From Nucisporomicrobium flavum (GTDB lineage Bacteria; Actinomycetota; Actinomycetes; Mycobacteriales; Micromonosporaceae), in contig NZ_JADMLH010000020.1 in assembly GCF_016464385.1 (NCBI RefSeq), forward strand, positions 1 to 64,000: a stretch of DNA of 64,000 bases, read 5' to 3'. Positions 34,788 to 42,918 of the stretch are shown piece after piece. Under the pieces are notes generated by a model, which was not told where the DNA came from, ran no database searches, and saw only the letters and a program-made list of their open reading frames with translations. Numbering within the stretch: position 1 is the stretch's first letter; every line of letters starts with the position of its first letter. The position numbers were made by a program, and so were the translations under genes.

Positions 34788-36218
34788 GTGCGACTCGACA
34801 ACCGGGGCAGTGACGCTGCTCCACCGACAGATCACCCCACCGCCCACTTCGATGCCGTCGTGGTGGGTGCCGGACCGGGCGGCTTATTCGCCGCGCTCCG
34901 TGCGCTCAGCGGCGGCTTCCGCAAGATCCTGATCGTCGACGCCGGCGACGACGTTGCTGAAAGACTACGCGCCCGCCAAGACCGGCCCGACGACTCACAG
35001 GTCATCACCACAGGCTTCGGCGGCGCCGGGCTGTTCTCTGACGGCAAGCTGTGCCTGTCGCACCGCATCGGATCGACTATCGCCCATCGATTTCCCGCCG
35101 CTCAAGTCCTCGAGCGGCAGCGGGCAATCGATGAGCAGATCCGCTCCGGCGATGCCGCACCGTTGCTGGGTAGCGACGCCGCCGCCGCCGACCTGCAGCG
35201 CAGGGCTAACCGTGCCGGGATGGAATATCTGCACTACCCGATCCGGCATGTTGGCAGCGATCAGCTACCCGGGATGCTGCGGCGCTTGCGTGCAACGCTC
35301 GCCGCCCGTGCGGATATCCGATGCCGCACCCGAGTCGTCGGCGTCCGCCCGAGCGGCCGTCCCGGGGCGCGGTGGACCCTGCAGCTGCAGTCGGATCGCG
35401 GCGTCGACAAGGTGAGCACCGACCACGTCGTATTGGCGCCCGGCAAGGTGGGCGCGGCCTGGCTCGACGCACTCGGTACTCAGCTGGGCCTGTCCCGCAT
35501 CGCCGCTCAGCCGAAGCTCGGGTTCCGGCTCGAGGGACCAAAGGACTTCCTCCAGCCGCTGCTGGCGGCCGCCGGCGACCCAAAGCTGATCTGGAACGCC
35601 GGTGGTGGCGCCGAGGTGCGCACGCACTGCGTCTGTTTCGGCGGCGATGTCGTTCCGGCAAGGTATGACGGCCTACTGCTGGTCGGCGGGCACGCGACCT
35701 CCTCTCACGACGCCAACCGGTCGAACACGGCGGTAATTGCCACGGCCGGCACCGCATTGCCGCTGACCGCGGCTGACGCGCGCGGCATCGTCGCCGGCAT
35801 CAACGAGCGGCACCGCGGCGTGCTCGCCCAACGCCTCGGTGACTTCCTCGAAGACTCCCCGTCCACACAATCGCCGGGCAGCGCTGCTCGCCTGTTCGCC
35901 CCCAGCATGCCCACGGCAAGCGGCGGCGACTTGGGCACCGAATTCCCTGCCGCGATCGTGGCGTTGCTTCGCGAATATCTGCACAAGCTGGTGAAGCTGT
36001 GCCCGCAGGCCCTGCACCCGGACAACCAGCTCTACGGTCCTGCCGTCGAACGCTGGGCAACCCGGTTCGCGGTCTCCAACGAGATGGAAGCCGAACAGCC
36101 CGGCCTGTTCCTGGTCGGTGACGGTCCCGGCCTGACCGGCGGCATCATCGGCGCCGCCGACTCGGGATGGCTCGCCGGCGACGCCATTGCCGCCCGTTAC
36201 GCCACCACCAGCAGCTGA
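34788..36218 (+). CDS. FAD-dependent oxidoreductase
   Basis: 476 aa from GTG preceded by TTTGGAGACCTG. VVVGAGPGG (25-32) is the dinucleotide-binding motif for FAD at the N-terminus, and GLFLVGDGPGLTGGIIGAADSGWLAG near the C-terminus is the second FAD-contact motif. The architecture matches uncharacterised FAD-dependent dehydrogenases (COG2509-like). A 285-bp non-coding gap precedes it, so it may have its own promoter. Likely oxidises or reduces a pathway intermediate. Confidence 0.82.
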   Translation: MRLDNRGSDAAPPTDHPTAHFDAVVVGAGPGGLFAALRALSGGFRKILIVDAGDDVAERLRARQDRPDDSQVITTGFGGAGLFSDGKLCLSHRIGSTIAHRFPAAQVLERQRAIDEQIRSGDAAPLLGSDAAAADLQRRANRAGMEYLHYPIRHVGSDQLPGMLRRLRATLAARADIRCRTRVVGVRPSGRPGARWTLQLQSDRGVDKVSTDHVVLAPGKVGAAWLDALGTQLGLSRIAAQPKLGFRLEGPKDFLQPLLAAAGDPKLIWNAGGGAEVRTHCVCFGGDVVPARYDGLLLVGGHATSSHDANRSNTAVIATAGTALPLTAADARGIVAGINERHRGVLAQRLGDFLEDSPSTQSPGSAARLFAPSMPTASGGDLGTEFPAAIVALLREYLHKLVKLCPQALHPDNQLYGPAVERWATRFAVSNEMEAEQPGLFLVGDGPGLTGGIIGAADSGWLAGDAIAARYATTSS

Positions 36219-36255
36219 CTCACCAGCCGCCGACCACCCCTCTGGAGGCTATGTC

Positions 36256-37332
36256 ATGAACGCCACCGCCCCCGGCACATTGAGCGCCGATAACGGCCCG
36301 TTGTGGACCAGCACCGACTTCACCACCGACACGTTCACCGTGACCCTCGACGACGTGCAGATCACGGAGATAGCTGACGCCGTCGCGTCGGCACGCCGCC
36401 GCTGGACCGGACGAGACCTGACCTTTGACCGCGAGCTGGGCCCGCACGACTTCCCGCTGCCGCGCACCAGCCGGGTGCTGGCCGACGCCGCCGACGAAGT
36501 CGCCACCGGACGTGGCTTCACCCTCTTGCGCGGCTTGCCGGTCGACGGGATCAGCGAGCACGACGCAGCGATCCTGATCCGCGGGCTGACCGCGCATCTG
36601 GCACCGATCGCGACCCAGAGCCGCAACGGTCACCTCATCCGGCACGTCCGCGCCACCGGGCAGAACCTGGGTAACGGAATCACGCGCGGCCACGAAACCA
36701 GCAACCGGCTGTGGTTTCACACTGACGGAGCCGACGCCGCCGTGCTGCTGTGCCGCCACCGCGCCGCCGAAGGCGGCCTGAGCCGGCTGGCGTCGGCCGT
36801 CGCGGTGCACAACGCCATGCTGGAGGCGAACCAGGATGCGGTGGCGGCGCTGTACGAGCCCTTCCACTTTCATATGGCCGGCGGGAACGTGCAGGGCCTG
36901 CCACCCACCTTCATCAGCCCGATCTTCTCGCTCCACGAGTCGAAGTTCAGCATCCGCTACGTCCGCCACACCCTGCTGGAAACCCCAGCCGTCACCGGTA
37001 TCGCGCTGAGCGAAGACGCTCTCGCGGCCTTCGATCTACTGGAGAACATGGCCTCGGGGCTCTGCCTCGACATGGAACTACGGCCCGGTGACCTGCAGAT
37101 CGTCAACAACCACACGGTGCTGCACTCGCGTACCGCGTACCGCGACGACGCCGAAGCCGGCCGGCACCTGCTGCGATGTTGGATCACCTTGCCCGGCTAC
37201 TCCGGCCGCCGCGTAGGTCCGGTGGACGAGGCGCTGCGATTCGGCTGGCTTACCGATCAGCAGCAGCGCGCGGCCGCCGCAGCCTGGACCGCCCCGTATG
37301 CCCCCGCTGTCTCCGGTCCTCGCGGCGATTAG
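36256..37332 (+). CDS. TauD/TfdA-family Fe(II)/2-oxoglutarate dioxygenase
   Basis: 358 aa. GGAGG lies 8 nt before the ATG at 36256; an ATG five bases earlier hits a stop at once. FHTDGAD provides the iron ligands His155 and Asp157, NNHTVLHSRTAY the distal His290 and RCW the 2-oxoglutarate-binding Arg307. This is a full set for the TauD/clavaminate-synthase-like family, which hydroxylates, desaturates or cyclises small molecules. It sits 37 bp downstream of the FAD oxidoreductase and directly upstream of the adenylating proteins. Confidence 0.87.
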   Translation: MNATAPGTLSADNGPLWTSTDFTTDTFTVTLDDVQITEIADAVASARRRWTGRDLTFDRELGPHDFPLPRTSRVLADAADEVATGRGFTLLRGLPVDGISEHDAAILIRGLTAHLAPIATQSRNGHLIRHVRATGQNLGNGITRGHETSNRLWFHTDGADAAVLLCRHRAAEGGLSRLASAVAVHNAMLEANQDAVAALYEPFHFHMAGGNVQGLPPTFISPIFSLHESKFSIRYVRHTLLETPAVTGIALSEDALAAFDLLENMASGLCLDMELRPGDLQIVNNHTVLHSRTAYRDDAEAGRHLLRCWITLPGYSGRRVGPVDEALRFGWLTDQQQRAAAAAWTAPYAPAVSGPRGD

Positions 37333-37337
37333 AACGG

Positions 37338-38686
37338 ATGGACATGGTGCCAACTCCATCCGCTACGGATGCCATTCGGCTCGCGCTGCAACAGCGTGCC
37401 CGCCGGCACGGTGACCGCCTGGCGATCATCGACCGCCGTGAGACAGTGACGTTCGCGCAGCTCTGGCAACGGGCTCGAGCGCTGGCCGCCCGGCATGAGC
37501 CGCGGCCCGGGGCGGTTGTCACGATCGCGTCCACGTCGACGGTGGCCTTTTTCATTCGCGTCGCCGCGGTGTGGCTGAACGACGCCGTCCCGATGCCTGC
37601 CGACGCCAAGATGTCGCCACCCCGGAGGACGTCTGGGACCCGCGCGACGTCGATGGCGTCCACCACTGCCGGCCGTGGAAGGCCGTGACCAGTGTGGCCG
37701 GCGGCAGCTACCGACGCTTGGTCAGCGGCGGAGAACCTCCCACCACCGCCCGCAAAGCGCTCGCCGTCGGGCTGGGCGCCGACATATCAGGGAACGCATC
37801 GGGTGCTCAGGTGGCGTTGTTCGCGGCCCCCATGCATCTCAACGGTCCGTTCGAGCTCGCAGTCCGCCACCTGCTCCTGGGCGGCACCGTGGCCGTGCTG
37901 GACCGCTTCGATGCCGCCGCCTGGACCGCATTCGCTGCCGCAGTCGACGCGCGGTGGGCGTTTCTCGCCCCGATCCAGATCACCCGGCTGCTTGATCAGG
38001 CCGATCGCTGCGAGCTACGTACCGCGTTGGCTGGGCTGCGAACCCTGATGCATTCAGCCGCCCCGTGCCCTCCCGTGGTCCGAGAGCGACTATTGCAGCT
38101 GGTTGACCCGCACGTGGTTGCGGACTACTACGGTGCCGCCGAGTACGACGGCACCTTCGCCCGCGCGGAAGAGCGCCAGGCCGGGGCCCGGCCGATTCCC
38201 GGCGCGCAGTTCCGGATTGTCGACTCGAGTGGCCAACCGGTGCCCACCGGATCGGTAGGGATCATCGAAGGGCGTAGCACCGCCGGCTGCCTTAGCCATT
38301 ACAGCGACGAGCCGTGCACGACGGACGGGCGGTGGCGCTCGGTCGGCGACCGTGGGCTGCTCGACGGTAGCGGCCGGCTCATCGTCACGGCCACCGCTAC
38401 CGCTGGCCGGGCGATCGTCGGGGGTGTCAACGTTGCCCTCGCCCACGTTCACGCGGTGGTGGCCGCGCACCCTGCGGTGGGGGACTGCCAGGTCACCGCC
38501 ACCCCGGACGACGCCTACGGGCAGGTCGTCACGGCCCGCGTCACTACCCGAGCACCGCTGGACCCGGAAGCTCTGCTGGCCCACTGCGCAGCCCTCCTGC
38601 GCCCCGCGGAGCGGCCACGCCACCTGCACATCGCGCACGCCGACCAACCACTATTGGAGGAGCGAGACCATGCCGTCACGGTGTGA
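37338..38686 (+). pseudogene. Class I adenylate-forming enzyme (BaiB-like), frameshifted and motif-poor
   Basis: The N-terminal part opens at ATG 37338 (MDMVPTPSATDAIRL to AVWLNDAVPMPAD); the rest continues one frame back from about 37610 (PEDVWDPRDVDG, PWKAVTSVAGGSYRRLVSGGEP, APMHLNGPFELAVRHLLLGG). One missing C in the CCCC run at 37620-37623 would restore a 450-codon protein. Even so, the P-loop is degenerate (AGGSYRR where bile-acid-CoA-ligase-like relatives have GGSTGRPK) and the C-terminal catalytic lysine motif is absent. It is either a dead gene, a binding-only protein, or a sequencing error plus divergence. The tail overlaps the HIT gene by 17 bp. Confidence 0.65.
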
Positions 38687-39350
38687 CCTGTGCACCGCGA
38701 TCGATCCCACCGGCGCGGGCGGGCCGCTCGAACACCACCTGCGCCCTGACCAGCCGCGTATCCTCGCCCGCACAACGGACGCGGCCGTGGTGCCGACCAT
38801 CGGGGCTTTCGTGGCCGGCTACGTCCTCATCGTCCCGGCCCGGCACACCACCTCGATCGGCATGCTTACCCCGGCCGAACGCCGGGCCGTTCACGAGCTC
38901 ACCGAACAACTCGCCAAACGGATCGCCGACGTCTACGCCAGCCCGGTGGTCGGCTTCGAGTATGGGCTCAACCTGCCCGGCGGCCGTCGGATCGAGCACG
39001 GCCACCAGCACCTCCTACCGTCGACCGCGGGCCCGGCACTACGCCGCTACCTCGGCTGGCGCCTTAGTACCTCGCGGGTCGAATCGATGGAGCACCTTCC
39101 CGAAGGAGCCGACCAGTCGTACATCAGCGTCTTCGAGCCCGGCCGCCCGCTGAGCCTCTACCCGGTCGCCAACGACGCCGCGCCTCGAATCCGGCTGCGC
39201 GAGGTCGTGGCGCTGCTCGACCCCCAAGTTGACGCCCGCCGCTGGGACTGGCAGAGCGATCCCTGCGCCGATCTGATGCGCCGCACGATCGACGACCTCG
39301 GCGGTACCGTCCGCGACCGGTCAGCTCTTGCCGGGGCGGGCCAGCGATGA
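38670..39350 (+). CDS. HIT-family protein
   Basis: 226 aa behind GGAGGAGCGAGACC. HGHQHLL (His110, 112, 114) is the histidine triad; CDLC at 5-8 is the zinc-type cysteine pair seen in many HIT proteins. AFVAGYVLIVPARHTTSIGML is the preceding strand region. HIT enzymes attack the alpha-phosphate of nucleotides, transferring or hydrolysing AMP and cleaving acyl- or amino-adenylates. Placement between two adenylate-forming genes, with an ATGA overlap to the second, suggests action on an adenylated intermediate. Confidence 0.82.
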   Translation: MPSRCDLCTAIDPTGAGGPLEHHLRPDQPRILARTTDAAVVPTIGAFVAGYVLIVPARHTTSIGMLTPAERRAVHELTEQLAKRIADVYASPVVGFEYGLNLPGGRRIEHGHQHLLPSTAGPALRRYLGWRLSTSRVESMEHLPEGADQSYISVFEPGRPLSLYPVANDAAPRIRLREVVALLDPQVDARRWDWQSDPCADLMRRTIDDLGGTVRDRSALAGAGQR

Positions 39351-40909
39351 GCTGGGACCTGGCCCGCCTATGGAGCGCGGTGGCTGCGAACCAGCCTCAG
39401 CGGCCGGCTCTGATCCACGGTGGCCGCAGCCTCACGTGGGGACAGTTCGACGCTGCGGCGGCCGGTTTCGCCGCGACCCTGCGGGAGGCCGGTGTCCGCC
39501 GCGGCGATGTGGTGGCGATGTGCCTGCCGAACGTCCTGGAGTACCTGGTGCTGTTCGCGGGTGCCCTGCGATGCGGCGCGAGCCCGTGCGGCGTCAACTA
39601 CCGCTACCTGCCGCATGAGCTGTCCACGCTTCTGGGCAGGCTGCACCCCGCCGTGGTCTGCCATATGGCCGGCAGCGGCGCAGAGCGGCTCGCCGTGCAG
39701 CTACCCGGGGTGCGGCTATGGCATGCCGTCGAACCGGCCGCTGCCGGACCCTTCGATCCGCTCCTCCAGTCCGGTGGGGATCGCGAGCCGATTCAGTCGC
39801 GCCCCGACGATGTCCTGCTCAAATGCACCGGCGGCACCACGGGCGCTCCGGTCGCGCTGCGATGGCGCGTCGGCGACATCCTCGAGCAACTCAACCGGCA
39901 CAACCCCTGGCATCAGCACGACCTGACCACACCGGTCCTCGTCCCATCGGTCGGCGACCGGCCACGGCTGCTGGTCGCCAGTCCGCTCATGCACGGGTCC
40001 GGGCTGAACCGAGCGCTCGGCGCGCTGTGCGCCGCAGGCACCGTCATCACCCTGCCGATCTCGTCCTTTGACCCCGCCTTACTGCTCGACATCGCCGCGA
40101 AGCGGCGCGCGACCGCGCTCGCCATCGTCGGTGACGCCCACGCCACCACGCTGGCCGAGGCCCTCGACGCCGAGCCGCACCGCTGGCGCCTGCCCGCGTT
40201 ATCGACCATCACATCCTCCGGGGCAGCGTGGACTCAGCCGGTCAAACAACGGCTGCTGACGCACCTCCCGCACGTACGCTTAAGTGAATCTCTCGGCGCC
40301 ACCGAAGCCACGGGACTCGGCTTCAGCACCGCCACCATGGACACCGTGCCGGCCACCGGCGAGTTCATGCTCGGGCACGCAGCCCGGATCTTCACCGACG
40401 ACCGCGTGCCCGCCGAGCCGGGCGAAACCGGGTCGATCGGCGTGAGCACGCCACACCCGGTGGGCCTGCACCCGGCCGGGACGCTGCCGGACGAACGTTT
40501 CGTCAGCCACGACGGCCGCCGCTACCTGATGTCCGGCGACCGCGTTCTGGCCATCGACGAGAATCGGTTCAAGCTGCTCGGCCGCTCCGACGATTGCATC
40601 AACACCGGCGGCGAGAAGGTCTTCGCCCCCGAAGTCACGGATGCTCTGCTGCGGTATCCCGGCGTCCGCGACGCCGCCGTCCTCGGCGTCCCCCATCCCC
40701 GGCTCGGCTGCACCGTGACCGCGCTCGTCCAGCTCCGGCCCGGAACCACCGTCAGCGACGTTGCAGCTCACGCCCGCCATGAATTGGCGGGTTTCAAAGT
40801 CCCGGCCATCGTGCTGGCGGTACCCGAGATCCCACGTACCCCGGCCGGCAAGCCCGACCTCACCGCAGCCCGGTCCGCGGTGCTTGAGAACCTCAGGAGG
40901 CCGGCGTGA
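39347..40909 (+). CDS. Class I adenylate-forming enzyme (acyl-CoA-synthetase-like)
   Basis: 520 aa. KCTGGTTGAPVALRW (159-173) is the AMP-binding P-loop, though the usual PKG is PVA. SESLGATEATGLG gives the A5 motif, YLMSGDR the A7 aspartate, and KLLGRSDDCINTGGEKVFAPEVTDAL the hinge region, followed by PRTPAGKPDL with the catalytic Lys near 502. It therefore keeps the residues for adenylation, unlike its neighbour. The substrate acid is unknown. No carrier-protein gene is present, so the product may be a CoA thioester, an amide or a free adenylate. Confidence 0.85.
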   Translation: MSWDLARLWSAVAANQPQRPALIHGGRSLTWGQFDAAAAGFAATLREAGVRRGDVVAMCLPNVLEYLVLFAGALRCGASPCGVNYRYLPHELSTLLGRLHPAVVCHMAGSGAERLAVQLPGVRLWHAVEPAAAGPFDPLLQSGGDREPIQSRPDDVLLKCTGGTTGAPVALRWRVGDILEQLNRHNPWHQHDLTTPVLVPSVGDRPRLLVASPLMHGSGLNRALGALCAAGTVITLPISSFDPALLLDIAAKRRATALAIVGDAHATTLAEALDAEPHRWRLPALSTITSSGAAWTQPVKQRLLTHLPHVRLSESLGATEATGLGFSTATMDTVPATGEFMLGHAARIFTDDRVPAEPGETGSIGVSTPHPVGLHPAGTLPDERFVSHDGRRYLMSGDRVLAIDENRFKLLGRSDDCINTGGEKVFAPEVTDALLRYPGVRDAAVLGVPHPRLGCTVTALVQLRPGTTVSDVAAHARHELAGFKVPAIVLAVPEIPRTPAGKPDLTAARSAVLENLRRPA

Positions 40910-42036
40910 TCACCGCCACCAGGGTCGACCTCGTCGCCGTCGCCCGCAGGGAACAAGCCCTGCTCACCGCAGCCCTCGCATCGGTCTTCAGCGACCGCGA
41001 CCTCGACACGCGCATCAGCCGGGCGCTGGGATATCCGGCGTGGCCGCAGCCGCTGACCCTGCTTCCGGACCTCGCACCCGAGCTGACGACCGCAGCTCCG
41101 CACCTCACCGCGTACCTCGCCTTCGCTATCACCGCGGGCCACGCCACAATCACCGAGATCACCAACCACGGCTGGCCTGACAGTCCGGCAGCAGCGGACG
41201 CCGCGTGGCTCCTGCTGCAGCACGCCGACGCCAACAACGAACAGCGACGCACCCTGCTCCCGGCGCTCACCGCCGCTGTAGAGCGCGGACACGCCGACCC
41301 CCGCCATCTCGCGCTGCTCACCGATCGTGAATGCACTGTCCGCGGCGAAGGCCAGCAGTACGGCACCCTGCGGCTCATCCGCGACGATGAACCAGCGCTG
41401 CTATTTCCGCTGGCCGGCACGAGCGCCGACGTGGACGCCGCCCGCCGAGCGATCGGCCTGCCGGACCTCGCCGACGACGCCCAGTTCGCGTTCTCGCCGT
41501 TGACCCCTTACGGCGCAGCCCGCACCTGCCCCACCAACTCCTGGCAGCCCCGGGTCCTCCACGGCCTGCAGCCCGACCGCATCGCCGTCCCCGCCGACCG
41601 CCCGGACCCGCTACCGGACAACGCAATCAGCGTCTACCTCGGGGCCACGCTGCGCCACCGAAACCAGATGCGCCGCGTCCGCGACGCACTCCCGGCCCCA
41701 TTGGTGTCCACCAGCCGGTGGCTCGACATCGATCCGCTGACTCGAGCCAGCTGCCAGCTGGACGCCGGGCTCGCGCTCAACCAGCTCGCCGCTCGACTGT
41801 GCCTCGCCGACGTCGCCCGCTGCGACGTTCTCATAGCCTTCGCCGAACACCGGCGCAGCCACGGCCTCGGCGTCGAGATCGGCATTGCCCTCGCCCTCGA
41901 CAAGCAGGTCATCATCATCGGCGCACCCCGCTGCTCCTTCGACATGCTGCCCGACGTCACAGTCGTCGCTGACTTCGACGACGCTGTGCGCGCAGCGGCC
42001 AGGCTCGGCTTTGCCGCAGGGCGGGGGCCGGTATGA
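40906..42036 (+). CDS. DUF6624-like / nucleoside 2-deoxyribosyltransferase-like fusion
   Basis: 376 aa from GTG overlapping the adenylating-enzyme stop (GTGA). Residues 100-210 (LLPALTAAVERGHADPRHLALLTDRECTVRGEGQQYGTL, then DAARRAIGLPDL) resemble DUF6624. Residues 240-365 (ISVYLGATLRHRNQM, ARCDVLIAFAEHRRSHGLGVEIGIALALDKQVIIIGAP) follow the nucleoside 2-deoxyribosyltransferase fold, with the GVEIG glutamate in the position of the catalytic nucleophile. These enzymes cleave or exchange N-glycosidic bonds. I know of no characterised protein with this fusion. The gene ends in a bidirectional terminator. Confidence 0.65.
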   Translation: MITATRVDLVAVARREQALLTAALASVFSDRDLDTRISRALGYPAWPQPLTLLPDLAPELTTAAPHLTAYLAFAITAGHATITEITNHGWPDSPAAADAAWLLLQHADANNEQRRTLLPALTAAVERGHADPRHLALLTDRECTVRGEGQQYGTLRLIRDDEPALLFPLAGTSADVDAARRAIGLPDLADDAQFAFSPLTPYGAARTCPTNSWQPRVLHGLQPDRIAVPADRPDPLPDNAISVYLGATLRHRNQMRRVRDALPAPLVSTSRWLDIDPLTRASCQLDAGLALNQLAARLCLADVARCDVLIAFAEHRRSHGLGVEIGIALALDKQVIIIGAPRCSFDMLPDVTVVADFDDAVRAAARLGFAAGRGPV

Positions 42037-42047
42037 GCCGGCCCCCG
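42022..42047. terminator. Perfect 10-bp hairpin, bidirectional terminator
   Basis: CGGGGGCCGG (42022-42031) pairs with CCGGCCCCCG (42038-42047) over the loop TATGAG, in which the TGA stop of the upstream gene sits. It separates the rightward run from the converging TSCPD-like gene and would end both transcripts. Confidence 0.72.
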
Positions 42048-42062
42048 CGCGGACTTGAGGTG

Positions 42063-42548
42063 CTACGCCCCCTGCGGCGCGGACATCGCGAGGCCGGGAA
42101 GATCAGTCCACGCGTCCTCCACGCTCGCCTGCTGCCGGCGCTCGGACGCAGTCAGAATTCCCATCTCGGCTCGCTGCCAGGCCGGCAGATGATCCACGGC
42201 CACGCGGCGCGCCACATAGTCCATCAACGACGTCGCGATCGGCAGTTCCGGATCGTCGGTGAGACCTGCCGGCGTAAAGCGCATGTTCGTGAACTTTCCG
42301 ACGAAGACCTCCGGCGGTGCTCCCGCCCGCAGCGCCAGAGAGATGGCCTGCCCCAGGGCATCCATCATGCCCGCCAAGGTCGAACCCTGCTTTGCCATGC
42401 GGATCGTCAGATCCTGCAACGAGCCGTCCGGCGCTGTCGTGGTCGTCAGATAGCCCTTCTGGTCGTCAACGCTGAACCGCGTCGTCTCTCCCCGACTGAC
42501 CCGCGACGCAGCTCGATTTGCTTGCCTCGGCACCAAAGAATCGGACAT
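42063..42548 (-). CDS. Stand-alone TSCPD protein, like the C-terminus of B12-dependent ribonucleotide reductase
   Basis: 161 aa. Residues 50-125 (RMAKQGSTLAGMMDALGQAISLALRAGAPPEVFVGKFTNMRFTPAGLTDDPELPIATSLMDYVARRVAVDHLP) match the C-terminal segment of class II ribonucleotide reductase NrdJ, notably KFTNMRF-PAG-T-DP and LMDY-RR-A-D-LP. No catalytic reductase domain precedes it and the ATG start is clean, so it is a complete small protein. TSCPD domains occur as tails of NrdJ and in a few free-standing proteins. It is read away from the B12-type radical SAM gene. Confidence 0.78.
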   Translation of the reverse strand: MSDSLVPRQANRAASRVSRGETTRFSVDDQKGYLTTTTAPDGSLQDLTIRMAKQGSTLAGMMDALGQAISLALRAGAPPEVFVGKFTNMRFTPAGLTDDPELPIATSLMDYVARRVAVDHLPAWQRAEMGILTASERRQQASVEDAWTDLPGLAMSAPQGA

Positions 42549-42918
42549 TCACTCTCCCGTGTGGCGGCGGCCCAAACACAATCAGTGGGCACCATACAGC
42601 CTCACTGGGGCCACATGTTGTGGGCACGCCAGGCAATTTGTCGAGCAGCAAACGCGAGCTCTGGTCAGCTTGATCGACCCGCAGGTCACCCGCAACGCGG
42701 ACTTCGGACGGCGCCGGCCGGCCGCGAGCAAGTCCCGCCCCGGGGGTCGGCAAGGCTCCTATACGGAGTCCAGGTACTTGGCCGACACCCGGTCTCGAAG
42801 CGGGCCGATACCGCGATTAACAACCCGAGTCCCTCCGGGCGCACCGTCACCCCAATGAGGGAAACGAACCCAGCCACCTCGTTCGACAGGTGCCCGCAGC
42901 GATGAAAGGCCCATCTCG
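42549..42918. other. Divergent promoter region
   Basis: 370 bp between the leftward TSCPD gene and rightward radical SAM gene, where promoters for both must lie. A cobalamin riboswitch was looked for because of the B12 link, but the B12 box and its characteristic helices were not found. No gene is supported. Confidence 0.5.

Noticed and set aside
42549..42918. Cobalamin riboswitch upstream of the B12-type radical SAM gene
   Set aside because: Neither the B12 box nor the conserved receptor helices could be found on either strand.
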